64,000 bases of DNA from Flavisolibacter longurius (GTDB lineage Bacteria; Bacteroidota; Bacteroidia; Chitinophagales; Chitinophagaceae). Made by a program: the position numbers and the translations under genes. Position 1 is the stretch's first letter; each line of letters opens with the position of its first letter. Under the pieces are notes generated by a model. That model ran no database searches. It was not told where the DNA came from and saw nothing but the letters and a program-made list of their open reading frames with translations. Below are positions 1 through 9,003 of this stretch, piece by piece. The DNA lies in contig JABUMY010000022.1 in NCBI GenBank assembly GCA_013327885.1, positions 1-64,000 of the forward strand, read 5' to 3'.

Positions 1-134
1 GCCGTTTCTTACGTTATAAGCCGATAGATATAATTGCATCAAACAACGTGAAGTGAAAATGAAAGTCGAAAAGAAGGACTGCATACAAAATGAATCAGGC
101 AACCAATAGTGAAAGGCTCTTGTGCGCCGGCCTT

Positions 135-205
135 GGAAAAAGCAGCGGAGCGTTTGCTTTTTCCTTGAACTTTTGGCTCCACCTTTTCGGGAGAGAAAAG
201 GTGGA
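135..205. repeat. Double-hairpin intergenic repeat
   Basis: Two perfect inverted repeats lie side by side. The first has 10-bp arms (GGAAAAAGCA at 135-144, TGCTTTTTCC at 155-164). The second has 11-bp arms (TCCACCTTTTC at 178-188, GAAAAGGTGGA at 195-205). A minus-strand open frame of 86 codons crosses the region but looks like a by-product of the repeat rather than a gene. I believe similar sequence recurs between genes in Bacteroidota, but that is from memory. It could be a dispersed palindromic repeat or a structured RNA. The rest of 1-339 shows no other feature. Confidence 0.45.
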
Positions 206-339
206 AAACGACCCCAAAGAAAAGAAGGACCCAACCAAAAGAACCCGAAAAACAGTCTAAAAATTTTCCATTGTTCCAATAAATGAAAAGCAATCGCAAT
301 CTTTAAAATAATGAACGCAATACCAATTGACCTCTAAAT

Positions 340-382
340 CCAACAAAACAAAAAGCCTCCGCCAGAATAACCGGCAGAGGCT
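340..382 (-). terminator. Rho-independent terminator of queA
   Basis: Read on the minus strand, a stem of 12 bp per arm with two mismatches (plus-strand arms 354-365 and 371-382) and a 5-nt loop is followed by a T-rich tract (the plus-strand A-rich run 342-354). It lies about 70 bp downstream of the queA stop codon and is correctly oriented to end that transcript. Confidence 0.75.
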
Positions 383-422
383 ATAAACATATCGTGCAAG
401 AGCAAGGGTCTGTGTGTTGGAT

Positions 423-454
423 CTCCCCTTCACCGGAGGGGCGGGGGAGGCCCC
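423..454. repeat. GC-rich CCCCT/AGGGG palindromic repeat
   Basis: A short palindrome (CCCCT at 425-429, AGGGG at 437-441) followed by a G-rich run abuts the queA stop codon. Similar CTCC/GGAG hairpins occur near 37050-37069 and at 41561-41574, so this is a dispersed intergenic motif in this genome. Function unknown. Confidence 0.4.
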
Positions 455-1504
455 TTAAATCACCAGCAATGCATCACCATAGCTAAAGAACCTATACTTA
501 TCCTTGATCGCTTTTTTATAAGCTTCCATCGTCAGGTCGTAACCCGCAAACGCACAGGTCATGATCAAAAGACTTGTTTTCGGCAGGTGAAAATTCGTCA
601 CCAGCGAATCTGCAATGCTGAAATCATACGGAGGGTGAATAAAAATATTCGTCCAGCCTTCGGAAGGCTTTAAAAGACCTTGCGCCGTCACCGAACTTTC
701 CAGGGCACGCATAGTAGTCGTACCGATCGAGCAAATGCGGCGTCCACCTTCTTTTGCTTTGTTAACGATCTTTGCCGAACCGTCATCGATACGGTAATAT
801 TCCGCATCCATCTTGTGCTTGCTCAGGTCTTCTACCTCAATCGGACGAAACGTACCCAGCCCAGTATGCAAGGTCACTTCCGAAAAGCGAATGCCTTTGA
901 TCTCGCAACGCTTGATCAGTTCGCGGCTGAAGTGAAGACCGGCAGTAGGCGCTGCCACAGCACCTTCGTGCTTGGCATAAACGGTTTGGTAGCGTTCGCG
1001 GTCCTCATCGTCGGGTTTGCGCTTGATGTATTTCGGGAGCGGTGTTTCACCGTATTTGTCCAGCACCTGGCGAAACTCCTCATCGGTTCCTTCAAACAGA
1101 AACTTGATGGTACGGCCACGGCTGGTGGTATTGTCAATCACTTCGGCTACCAGTTCTTCTGTATCGCCAAAGTACAGTTTGTTACCTACGCGGATCTTTC
1201 TTGCGGGATCAACGATCACATCCCAAAGGCGGTGTTCTTTGTTCAATTCACGCAGGAGAAAAACCTCGATCTTGGCACCCGTCTTTTCTTTGCGGCCGTA
1301 CATACGGGCAGCAAAAACACGGGTGTTGTTCACAGCAAACACATCCTTGTCGTCAAAATAATCAAGAATGTCGCGGAAATGTCTGTTCTCCATTTCACCC
1401 GTTTTGCGGTTAACCACCATCATACGGGCATCTTCACGTTTTTTGGCAGGATGTTGAGCGATAAGGTTCAGTGGCAGGTCGAACTTAAACTGTGAAAGCT
1501 TCAT
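455..1504 (-). CDS. queA: S-adenosylmethionine:tRNA ribosyltransferase-isomerase
   Basis: A 349-residue protein matching QueA, which transfers and isomerises the ribosyl part of S-adenosylmethionine onto 7-aminomethyl-7-deazaguanine in tRNA to form epoxyqueuosine in the wobble base of GUN anticodons. The N-terminus [20 protein letters not shown], the TPLPKYIKR segment, [14 protein letters not shown] and the C-terminal [20 protein letters not shown] are family hallmarks. The frame stays open 71 codons upstream, but the family normally begins at MKLSQF, so the ATG at 1502-1504 is preferred. Length is normal for the family. The gene is divergent from the TraB/GumN gene, and a terminator follows at 340-382. 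Other queuosine genes are not in the window. The call is firm. Confidence 0.96.
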   Translation of the reverse strand: MKLSQFKFDLPLNLIAQHPAKKREDARMMVVNRKTGEMENRHFRDILDYFDDKDVFAVNNTRVFAARMYGRKEKTGAKIEVFLLRELNKEHRLWDVIVDPARKIRVGNKLYFGDTEELVAEVIDNTTSRGRTIKFLFEGTDEEFRQVLDKYGETPLPKYIKRKPDDEDRERYQTVYAKHEGAVAAPTAGLHFSRELIKRCEIKGIRFSEVTLHTGLGTFRPIEVEDLSKHKMDAEYYRIDDGSAKIVNKAKEGGRRICSIGTTTMRALESSVTAQGLLKPSEGWTNIFIHPPYDFSIADSLVTNFHLPKTSLLIMTCAFAGYDLTMEAYKKAIKDKYRFFSYGDALLVI

Positions 1505-1728
1505 GGGCTTAATTTCATAAATTTTAGGCCAACTGACACAATCCGGAGAGCGGAGGGATAGGTTCGGTTCCAATCCCGGTCTTACGGCACCGAGGTTGGT
1601 CAATTCGCATATAAAAGCCGCAAAAGTAAGGGGATTTTGTTTTGCAGCGGTTAATTTTTTTCCAAAGCCTTTCGGTTCGCAAGCGCTTTGTCTTATCTTC
1701 AACGGGTGAATTATCAAGTAACCTGTTT
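1505..1728. promoter_or_regulatory. Divergent intergenic region of queA and TraB/GumN gene
   Basis: This 224-bp gap must hold the promoters of both divergent genes. On the minus strand TACTTTTG (plus 1621-1628) fits the Bacteroidota -7 consensus TAnnTTTG, about 115 bp before queA, but no TTTG is seen at the -33 distance. I see no convincing promoter for the plus-strand gene and no riboswitch-like structure. Confidence 0.3.
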
Positions 1729-4700
1729 ATGAAGAACCTGCTCAGTGCCTGTTTGTGTATCGTGATTGCCCTCTCTTCGGCCTCTCAATCCTCCAGAATA
1801 AAAGCGGAAAAATACCCCAGCCTTCTTTGGGAGATCAGTGGGAAAGGGCTGAAAAAGCCATCCTACCTTTTTGGCACCATGCACGTGAGCAACAAAATGG
1901 TCTTTCATCTTTCCGACTCCTTTTACATCGGGATCAAAAACGCACAGGTCGTGGCGCTGGAAACCAATCCTGGTAACTGGCAGGAAGACTTTTCCAAATA
2001 CGACCTTGAAGGCGAATCCATGCGCTACAACCTGGGTCGCTATTTCAACAGGGGAAATGGCAGCACGCCGCAGGATTATTTAACCATCAACAGCCTGCAG
2101 TTACAGCCGTTTGAAAAATGGATGGAAGCAGCGCTGTACAGCAGTCCATCCATCATCAACAATTTTTTATACCGCAACAATTCTGAAAGCGGAAGTGATT
2201 TTGAAGAAGACACCTATCTCGATCTGCACATTTACCAGGCTGGTCGCAAATTGGGAAAAAAAGTATGCGGTGTGGAAGATTTTCATGGCAGCATGAAGCT
2301 GGTAAAAGAAGCCTATGCCGATGCGGCCAAAGAAAGGAAAAAGGCCCGCAGCGTTGATTACGACGATGATTTTTCCTATGCCCGCATGGAAGAAGCCTAC
2401 CGTACCGGCAACCTCGACCTGCTGGATACCATCAACAAAGTCAACAGCCAGTCGGTGGCCTTTGACGAAAAGTTTTTATACAAGCGTAATGATATACAGG
2501 CTGCGTCTATCGATTCGATCCTTCGATCCGGTGCAACGCTTTTTGCCGGCGTGGGTGCAGCCCACCTGCCCGGTGAAAGGGGGGTGATCGAATACCTCCG
2601 GCGGCAAGGTTATACCCTGCGGCCCATTCGCATGAAAGAACGCGACAGCCAGCACAAGGAAAGCATTGAGCGCATCCGGGTGCCGGTGCAGTTCACCACG
2701 CAAACCGCCGAAGACGGGGCGTATTCGGTAAAGGTGCCGGGTAAACTGTTTTCATTTGGCCGCAGCGGCGGGGCGCTGGACATGAAGCAGTACGCCGACA
2801 TGACCAACGGCAGTTATTACATGGTGACACGCATTGCCACCAATGCCGCCATCATGGGTCTTTCGGAAACACAGGTACAGCGCAAACTTGACAGCGTGCT
2901 GTATGAAAATATTCCCGGTAAAATTCTTACGAAAAAAAGCATCGTTCGCAATGGGTATAAAGGTTACGATATTGCCAACCGTACCCGCCGTGGCGATCAC
3001 CAGCGCTACCATATTTTCATCACGCCGTTTGACGTGTTGCTTTTTAAAATGAGCGGCAATGGCGATTATGTGCGGTTCGGAACCGAGGCCGAACAATTTT
3101 TTAATTCGATACAGCTCAAAGAACAAAAAACCGATTGGAAAGCCTGGAGCCCTGCCTATGGTGGTTTTGAAGCCGCCTTCCCGCACCTACCGGTTGTGCT
3201 GACGCTTGGCAACCGCGTTTTCGCGGCTTATGACAAGAGCAGTGGAACGGCCGTTGAAGTGGTGCGTACCGATGTGCACAACTACGAATTTGTAGAAGAA
3301 GATTCGTTTGACCTGCAACTGATGGAAGAAAGCTTTGCGGCTTCGGAAACCATTGCCCGCAACCTCTCGAAACAATGGACAGAGGTGGATGGTTACAAAG
3401 CACTGGATGCCCGGTACCGTTACAAGGACAGTTCAACGGCCCATGTGCGCTTTTTGGTGAAGGGACAACAGTATTATACGGTTATTGCGCATGCCAAAAC
3501 GGAGAACCGCTGGATGAGCTATTTCCTGCGTTCGTTTCGCATCCGGTCATTTCAGTATGAAAGCGCTAAATCGTATACCGATACCTTGTTGAAGTTTAAC
3601 GTGACATCACCTGTAGCACTGGAAAAAGATCGCAAACTGGTGATGTATCCCGAAGACGCTTATTACACCGAATCGGCAGATGACAGCCTGGTAAACAACG
3701 GCACCTACCTGAGCCGGGTTGTGGAAAGTGATTCGACGGGCGAAAAAGTATTTGTTTCCTACTACAAGCATTCGCCTTACTATTATAAAAAAGGCGGGGA
3801 GGAAGTCGAAGAGGAAGATGGCTTTGGCAAGGACTGGATGGTTCGCTGGCAAAAAAAAGACACGGTTAATGGCCTGGAAGTGCATACCTACGAGTTAGGA
3901 GGAAAGGGCAGCAGCCGGGTATTGCGCGGAAAAGAGATTGGTCGTGACGGCATGGGCTATAAACTGCTGACGCAGGGAGATACCCTCTCGGCACCCAGCG
4001 CTTTTGTTGCCTCTTTTTTCAACAGCTTTTCGCCGCAGGAAACCTTTGGTGATGTAGACGTCAACACCAAAAAAACAGCGCTTTTCTTTGCGCAATTTTT
4101 CAGTGAAGATTCCATAACCCACAGACGGGCGGTAAACAATAGTATGTCGGTGAAAATGGATGCTGCTGATTTTCCCTTGTTGAAAAGGAGCATCGAATCG
4201 CTCAACTGGAACGAAAAGGCTTACCTCGAAACAAAAAAGGCATTTATTGGAAAGCTGGCTTCCATGCCTTCCAAAGAAGCTGCCGATTACCTGAAGTCGC
4301 TTTATTTCATGGCCGGTGATACGGTGGAACTGCAGTTTACAGCCCTGGAAACCCTGCTGCGCCAGCGTACAGACTATGCCTACAACGTTTTTGGGCAGAT
4401 TATGCAGAACGATCCGCCGGTATTTGAGTTTTCCGGTAGCAATGCAGGCTACAATGCTGGTGTCAACCGGGCATACGATACATACGGCGCAGACGATGAT
4501 GATGACCTTGCCAACGGCGCTTTTATCGACAACCTTTCTGACAGCCTTCAGTTAACGGCGGGTATTTTCCCTTCGCTGCTGCCGCTGCTGAACATTGATG
4601 ATTACGAAAGACCGGTGATGGCCATCCTGGGAAAGCTGGTGGACAGCAGCCTGGTTAGCCCCAAGGCCTATGAATCCTATTTGCCCAAACTTTTACTGGA

Positions 4701-5499
4701 AGCGCGGCAGGCCCTGAAAAAACAACTGATTCGCGAAAAAAGCCGGGCCATTGAAAAACTGAAAAAGGACGAGGTAACGGAAACCTATAACCGTTTTGAG
4801 CGGGACGATGAGGACATGGGTAATTACAAGCTCAGTCTTTATGCCACGCTGATGGTGCCGTTCAGGGACGAGTCGCCGCAGGTAAAACCTTTCCTGGAGC
4901 AGTTGCTGCAAAGCCGCGACAAAAAATTAAAATACAACACAGCTATGCTGCTGCTGCGCAACAGCATGGCTTTGCCTGATACCTTGCTGAGCTATTTTGC
5001 TTCGCTGGATGATTTCCGGTACCGGCTTTATACGGACCTGGTAAAGCTGGAGAAAGCAGCGTTGTTCCCAACTGCTTTCAAGTCGCAACGCCTGCATGCA
5101 CAAAGCCGTCTCCTGGCTTATAAAACCTATGGCAAGCCCGATACCCTTGTTTACCTCGATCAGTTGCCGGTTCAATACAAAGGGAAAGAAGGAGTGGTCT
5201 ATTTCTTCCGGTATAAAGAGAAAAAAGACGACAATGGCTGGAAGCTGGCAACAGCCGGTATCTATCCAAAAGACAGTGCAGTGATTGCATTCGACCTGGC
5301 AGGTTGGGATGAGGAAGAAAAGGCAGAACTTGACTTTACCGGCCTTACCGGGACTAAACTTTCAACGGACATAACGCAAAAAGAGCAATTGGAAAAGCTG
5401 TTGAAAAAGCTGCTGTACAGCAAGCGCTCCAGCGCCGCACAGTTTTACGAAGAAGATGATCGTTACAATAATGCTGACAATCTAACCATTCAGTACTAA
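1729..5499 (+). CDS. TraB/GumN family protein with large C-terminal extension
   Basis: A 1256-residue secreted protein. MKNLLSACLCIVIALSSASQ is a signal peptide, so the ATG at 1729 is preferred over the open frame upstream. Residues about 30-330 form a TraB/GumN (Tiki-like) domain, with the conserved YLFGTMHVS near 47-54 and GAAHLPGERG near 276. The family is related to Tiki metalloproteases; activity here is not shown. The remaining 900 or so residues match nothing I recognise. They begin with repeating beta-rich segments (pairs of F-x-x-FP and VRF-like strands) and end in a helical, leucine-rich part (about 840-1200) rich in charged residues. Ordinary family members have about 300 residues, so this is a long fusion. 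It probably acts in the periplasm or outer envelope. It converges on the ABC gene downstream. Confidence 0.75.
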   Translation: MKNLLSACLCIVIALSSASQSSRIKAEKYPSLLWEISGKGLKKPSYLFGTMHVSNKMVFHLSDSFYIGIKNAQVVALETNPGNWQEDFSKYDLEGESMRYNLGRYFNRGNGSTPQDYLTINSLQLQPFEKWMEAALYSSPSIINNFLYRNNSESGSDFEEDTYLDLHIYQAGRKLGKKVCGVEDFHGSMKLVKEAYADAAKERKKARSVDYDDDFSYARMEEAYRTGNLDLLDTINKVNSQSVAFDEKFLYKRNDIQAASIDSILRSGATLFAGVGAAHLPGERGVIEYLRRQGYTLRPIRMKERDSQHKESIERIRVPVQFTTQTAEDGAYSVKVPGKLFSFGRSGGALDMKQYADMTNGSYYMVTRIATNAAIMGLSETQVQRKLDSVLYENIPGKILTKKSIVRNGYKGYDIANRTRRGDHQRYHIFITPFDVLLFKMSGNGDYVRFGTEAEQFFNSIQLKEQKTDWKAWSPAYGGFEAAFPHLPVVLTLGNRVFAAYDKSSGTAVEVVRTDVHNYEFVEEDSFDLQLMEESFAASETIARNLSKQWTEVDGYKALDARYRYKDSSTAHVRFLVKGQQYYTVIAHAKTENRWMSYFLRSFRIRSFQYESAKSYTDTLLKFNVTSPVALEKDRKLVMYPEDAYYTESADDSLVNNGTYLSRVVESDSTGEKVFVSYYKHSPYYYKKGGEEVEEEDGFGKDWMVRWQKKDTVNGLEVHTYELGGKGSSRVLRGKEIGRDGMGYKLLTQGDTLSAPSAFVASFFNSFSPQETFGDVDVNTKKTALFFAQFFSEDSITHRRAVNNSMSVKMDAADFPLLKRSIESLNWNEKAYLETKKAFIGKLASMPSKEAADYLKSLYFMAGDTVELQFTALETLLRQRTDYAYNVFGQIMQNDPPVFEFSGSNAGYNAGVNRAYDTYGADDDDDLANGAFIDNLSDSLQLTAGIFPSLLPLLNIDDYERPVMAILGKLVDSSLVSPKAYESYLPKLLLEARQALKKQLIREKSRAIEKLKKDEVTETYNRFERDDEDMGNYKLSLYATLMVPFRDESPQVKPFLEQLLQSRDKKLKYNTAMLLLRNSMALPDTLLSYFASLDDFRYRLYTDLVKLEKAALFPTAFKSQRLHAQSRLLAYKTYGKPDTLVYLDQLPVQYKGKEGVVYFFRYKEKKDDNGWKLATAGIYPKDSAVIAFDLAGWDEEEKAELDFTGLTGTKLSTDITQKEQLEKLLKKLLYSKRSSAAQFYEEDDRYNNADNLTIQY

Positions 5500-5541
5500 A
5501 GCAACGTTCGTAAGCGCATCGAAAGACATTACGGTTTGCTC

Positions 5542-5576
5542 ATTGCAAATTGCCTATTGCTTATTGCCAATGGCCG
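5542..5576. repeat. Degenerate heptanucleotide array at the 3' end of the ABC gene
   Basis: Units ATTGCAA, ATTGCCT, ATTGCTT, ATTGCCA and ATGGCCG follow each other with a period of 7. The array includes the last codons and stop of the minus-strand ABC ATPase (C-terminus AAIGNKQ), so the end of that protein appears to derive from repeat DNA. Confidence 0.6.
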
Positions 5577-7296
5577 CATCAACCTTCGGTACGGCTGCCA
5601 GTAACGTTTTGGTATACTCGTTTTTCGGGTGGTTGTAGATCTGGTCTGCCGTTCCGCTTTCTACAATCGCGCCGGCTTTCATTACCAGGATCCTGTCGCA
5701 CATATAGTGCACCACCGAAAGGTCGTGCGAAATAAACAGCAGGGTCAGGCCAAGGTCACGTTTAAGGTCGTTCAAAAGGTTCAGCACTTGTGCCTGCACA
5801 CTGACATCCAGCGCCGATACCGATTCATCACAGACCAAAAAATCAGGGTTAAGGGAAAGGGCCCGTGCAATCACAATGCGCTGGCGCTGGCCACCCGAAA
5901 ACTCGTGGGGATAACGGTTCATCATGGCAGGGGAGAGGCTGACCTGGTCGAGCAGTTGCGCCACTTTTTTTCGCCGGGCCGCACCCGAAGTTTCCAACCC
6001 GCTGACCAGCATTGGCTCCGCTATCGCATCACCGATGGTAAGCCTTGGGTTCAAAGAAGAATACGGGTCCTGGAAGATCAGTTGCACATCCTTGCGCAGC
6101 TTTTTTACGGCTGCTTTGGACAAGCGGGTAATATCAGTGCCCTTGTAAAGGATCTGTCCTGAACTGGGTTCAATCAATCGCAACAAGGTGCGGCCCAATG
6201 TTGTTTTGCCACAGCCGCTTTCGCCAACCAGTCCAAGGGATTCGTTTTTATAAATGGAAAAACTTACGTTGTCCACCGCCGTTACAAAACTTTTCGGCCG
6301 TCCAAAAAGCGATGTCTGGTTTGGGAATTTTACCGACAACTCATTCACGTTTATCACTGCCTCACTTTCCTTGTCTGCGTCCTTCGCCTGCCTACTGCCT
6401 ACTGCGTACTGCCTACTGCCTACTGCTTCCCTATACCCTCCTTCCCCGGTTTTCAGATAGTCCGCCACCATCGGCAGGGGCTCGCCTTTTGGATGCAGGG
6501 CAGGCCTGCAGGCGATCAGTGCTTTTGTATAAGGGTGTTGCGCTTTGCGGAAAATGTCGGCGACGGACCCTGTTTCCACCAGCTTGCCTTTGTACAGGAT
6601 CGCTACCCTGTCGGCAATGGAGGCCACTACACCCAGGTCATGCGTGATAAAAATTACGCCCATGTTTTGCTCCTGCTGCAATTCTTTTATCAGTTGAAGG
6701 ATCGATTGCTGCACCGTGACATCCAGCGCTGTGGTAGGTTCATCGCATACCAGCAACGAAGGCTCACAACAAAGCGCCATCGCGATCATCACCCTTTGTT
6801 TTTGCCCGCCGCTCAACTGGTGTGGGTAGCGGGAAAACATTTTTTCGGGCATCGGCAGCTTAACCTTCTCAAACCAGTGAATGGTTTTTCGGCGGGCTTC
6901 TTCTTTTGTCAGCCGTTTGTGGAGGAGCAGGGCTTCCATCACCTGCGCACCGCAAGTGATCACGGGGTTCAGGGATGTCATGGGCTCCTGGAAGATCATG
7001 GCTATACTGGCGCCGCGAATTGCCTGCATTAGCGACCGTTGGACTTGCAAAAGGTCCACGGTCTTGCCTTCGCCTTCGGTGAAAAGAAGGCTGCCGGAAG
7101 AATAATGGGCCGGTGGCTGGGGGAGAAGTTGCAGGAGCGAAAGGGAGGTCACGGATTTTCCCGAGCCGCTTTCACCCACCAGGGCAAGGATCTCGCCCCG
7201 GTTCACCACGAGGTTGAGTGCATCCACGGCGCGGGTGGTGCCGCCTTCGGTCACAAAATCAATGCTCAGGTCCTGGATCTGCAGCAAGGGCTCCAT
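5554..7296 (-). CDS. Fused peptide-type ABC transporter ATPase (two nucleotide-binding domains)
   Basis: A 580-residue protein with two complete ATPase domains of the Dpp/Opp (YejF, DppD-DppF) type. Domain 1 (about 1-270) has Walker A GESGSGKS, signature LSGGQKQR, Walker B LLVCDEPTTALD and H-loop ITHDLG. Domain 2 (about 310-570) has GESGCGKT, FSGGQRQR, LVCDESVSALD and ISHDLS. Both keep the catalytic glutamate. Such proteins power import of peptides or similar solutes at the inner membrane, but no permease or binding-protein gene is nearby, so the substrate is unknown. The linker (about residues 289-303) is encoded by a heptanucleotide repeat giving AVGSRQYAVGSRQ, and the C-terminus also runs into a repeat. 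The start lies 3 bp after the preceding gene's stop, so the two are probably cotranscribed. Confidence 0.9.
   Translation of the reverse strand: MEPLLQIQDLSIDFVTEGGTTRAVDALNLVVNRGEILALVGESGSGKSVTSLSLLQLLPQPPAHYSSGSLLFTEGEGKTVDLLQVQRSLMQAIRGASIAMIFQEPMTSLNPVITCGAQVMEALLLHKRLTKEEARRKTIHWFEKVKLPMPEKMFSRYPHQLSGGQKQRVMIAMALCCEPSLLVCDEPTTALDVTVQQSILQLIKELQQEQNMGVIFITHDLGVVASIADRVAILYKGKLVETGSVADIFRKAQHPYTKALIACRPALHPKGEPLPMVADYLKTGEGGYREAVGSRQYAVGSRQAKDADKESEAVINVNELSVKFPNQTSLFGRPKSFVTAVDNVSFSIYKNESLGLVGESGCGKTTLGRTLLRLIEPSSGQILYKGTDITRLSKAAVKKLRKDVQLIFQDPYSSLNPRLTIGDAIAEPMLVSGLETSGAARRKKVAQLLDQVSLSPAMMNRYPHEFSGGQRQRIVIARALSLNPDFLVCDESVSALDVSVQAQVLNLLNDLKRDLGLTLLFISHDLSVVHYMCDRILVMKAGAIVESGTADQIYNHPKNEYTKTLLAAVPKVDAAIGNKQ
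6389..6430. repeat. Heptanucleotide repeat inside the ABC ATPase linker
   Basis: Six 7-bp units on the plus strand: TGCCTAC, TGCCTAC, TGCGTAC, TGCCTAC, TGCCTAC, TGCTTCC. The run is within the coding sequence, exactly between the two ATPase domains. Because 7 is not a multiple of 3, gain or loss of one unit would shift the frame and remove the second domain; a change of three units keeps the frame. Confidence 0.85.
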
Positions 7297-7299
7297 GGT

Positions 7300-7677
7300 T
7301 TAGCGACAAGGTTTATCCAGCACCTTAATAGAAAGCACTTTGGCAGGCTTGGGATAATAAGCCATGCAAACGGCACAATCTTTATCCTTCTCGCCCAGTG
7401 TAAAATAAAATTCCTGTCCTTGCTGGATGGAATCGGGAAAACTGCACGGGCTACCAAGGGCGAACACGTTCCGGTATTGTTTGCCAGTGCTTTCATCCGT
7501 CCACGAGGCTTCAACAAGGGAGGTGTCGATGGGACCATCCAGGATAGCAATGGTATAATTGGAACATAGCGCTTTTACTTCCAATCGGCCCTTGTAACAG
7601 TTTGTGGCAGCCGGTATGCGGTTGCATTGTTGAAACAGGGCAGCGGCAGCAATCAGGGGTATGGCAAGGATCTTCAT
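7300..7677 (-). CDS. Small lipoprotein-like secreted protein of unknown function
   Basis: A 125-residue protein starting MKILAIPLIAAAALFQQCNR, a signal peptide ending in a weak lipobox-like site (FQQC, Cys18). The mature part has six further cysteines (for example NCYKG, ALCSNY, SPCSF, DCAVC and the C-terminal PCR), suggesting disulfide bonds in the periplasm or outer envelope. I do not recognise the family. The stop lies 3 bp before the ABC ATPase start, so the two are likely one transcript. A cysteine-rich lipoprotein upstream of a peptide-type ATPase may be incidental. Confidence 0.65.
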   Translation of the reverse strand: MKILAIPLIAAAALFQQCNRIPAATNCYKGRLEVKALCSNYTIAILDGPIDTSLVEASWTDESTGKQYRNVFALGSPCSFPDSIQQGQEFYFTLGEKDKDCAVCMAYYPKPAKVLSIKVLDKPCR

Positions 7678-7761
7678 AAATAATCTCAGTTTTCAATTGC
7701 AAATTCTCTACTGTCAAAAGGCCAAAGCTAAGGGTTTCAACAACTTCGATTGAAACACTTA

Positions 7762-8532
7762 CTAAAAACGCAGGTGCCTTACCGTTAGGCCGTTGTTGAT
7801 CAGTTGTTTCAGTGAGTCGATACCGATCTTCAGGTGGCGCTCAACATATTGTTCGGTTACTTTCCGGTCGCTTTCTTCGGTCTTCACACCTTCCGGCGTC
7901 ATGGGTTGGTCGCTTACCAGCAGCAAAGCACCGGTGGGTATTTTATTGGCAAAGCCTACAGTAAAAATGGTGGCGGTCTCCATATCAATGGCATAAGCCC
8001 TTACTTTTTGCAGGTAAGCTTTAAATTCTTCGTCATGCTCCCACACCCGGCGGTTGGTGGTGTAAACGGTGCCGGTCCAATAATCCACGCCGTAATCGCG
8101 AATGGTGGTGGAAATAGCTTTTTGCAGCGCAAACGCTGGCATGGCCGGAACTTCCGGGGGAAAATAGTCATCGGATGTACCCTCGCCGCGAATGGCAGCG
8201 ATGGGTAGAATGAGGTCGCCGATCTTGTTGCGTTTTTTCAGGCCGCCGCATTTCCCCAGGAATAAAACGGCTTCGGGCTCGATGGCTGTAAGCAGGTCCA
8301 TGACCGTTGCGGCTGTAGGACTGCCCATCCCAAAATTGATAATGGTAATGCCTTCGGCCGTGGCGCACTGCATAGGTTTGTCAAGTCCCACCACTTCCGC
8401 GCCATTGGCTTCGGCAAACATCCTTACATAGTTACTAAAGTTGGTAAGCAGGATGTATTTGCCAAAGCTGTTTAGCGGCTGCCCGGTATAGCGCGGCAGC
8501 CAGTTCTTTACGATATCATCTTTCGTCTTCAT
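7762..8532 (-). CDS. amn: AMP nucleosidase
   Basis: A 256-residue protein of the nucleoside phosphorylase fold, close to the short AMP nucleosidases annotated in Bacteroidota, which cleave AMP to adenine and ribose 5-phosphate in the cytoplasm. Visible features are the INFGMGSPTAATVMDLL substrate segment, the GKCGGLKKRNKIGDLILP loop, AIDMETATIF (the nucleoside-binding Met-Glu motif) and SDQPMTPEGVKT. The frame is open for 92 more codons upstream, but MKTKDDIVKNW at 8532 fits the family start and leaves a 30-bp gap to the divergent gene at 8563. The short Bacteroidota form lacks the N-terminal domain of the Escherichia coli enzyme. Confidence 0.88.
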   Translation of the reverse strand: MKTKDDIVKNWLPRYTGQPLNSFGKYILLTNFSNYVRMFAEANGAEVVGLDKPMQCATAEGITIINFGMGSPTAATVMDLLTAIEPEAVLFLGKCGGLKKRNKIGDLILPIAAIRGEGTSDDYFPPEVPAMPAFALQKAISTTIRDYGVDYWTGTVYTTNRRVWEHDEEFKAYLQKVRAYAIDMETATIFTVGFANKIPTGALLLVSDQPMTPEGVKTEESDRKVTEQYVERHLKIGIDSLKQLINNGLTVRHLRF

Positions 8533-8562
8533 GACCACGAATTTAAGTATTAGGTTTGACGC

Positions 8563-9003
8563 ATGATTGCAGTGCAGTTTCCGCCGGCGGATTTCAGGAT
8601 GCAAAAAAGAGACGGCAAACCATTCATTTTTGATGGGGTACGAAAACGCTGGGTGCCGCTTACCGAAGAAGAATGGGTGCGGCAAAACATAATTGCCTAC
8701 CTGGTTGGCGTGCTGCAATATCCAAAGGAAAGCATTGCCGTAGAAAAGGAAATTGTACTGAATGGGATGCCAAAGCGGTTTGATATGCTGGTGTACGACA
8801 AGACACATCAGCCCTGGATGATGATCGAATGCAAGGCACCGGCGGTTTCCCTCAGCGAAGCCGTTTTACAACAGGCCTTGCGGTATAACATGGTTTTGCC
8901 CGTCCGCTGGATACTGATCACGAACGGTGAAAATTCCATTGCCTGGCAAAAAGAGAATGCCACCCTTCATTTGGCTTCTTCACTTCCGGGATGGGGCGGG
9001 TAA
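8563..9003 (+). CDS. HsdR N-terminal-like (PD-(D/E)XK fold) protein
   Basis: A 146-residue protein resembling the N-terminal nuclease-fold domain of type I restriction R subunits (HSDR_N_2 type), here as a free-standing protein. The order VEKEIVLNG, RFDMLVYD and MMIECKAP places a possible catalytic Asp and the E-x-K pair where the PD-(D/E)XK fold needs them. No helicase domain and no hsdM or hsdS gene is present, so it is not a restriction system by itself. Stand-alone members are common in Bacteroidota and their function is unknown to me. The start MIAVQFP fits the family's usual N-terminus; TAGGTTTG at 8551-8558 resembles a -7 element but is so close that the message would be almost leaderless. 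Confidence 0.75.
   Translation: MIAVQFPPADFRMQKRDGKPFIFDGVRKRWVPLTEEEWVRQNIIAYLVGVLQYPKESIAVEKEIVLNGMPKRFDMLVYDKTHQPWMMIECKAPAVSLSEAVLQQALRYNMVLPVRWILITNGENSIAWQKENATLHLASSLPGWGG

Noticed and set aside
39-299. Minus-strand open frame of 86 codons
   Set aside because: It is formed by two perfect inverted repeats and low-complexity sequence; better explained as a dispersed repeat.
680-1495. Plus-strand frame of 271 codons opposite queA
   Set aside because: Antisense to a clear, well-conserved gene; no family resemblance.
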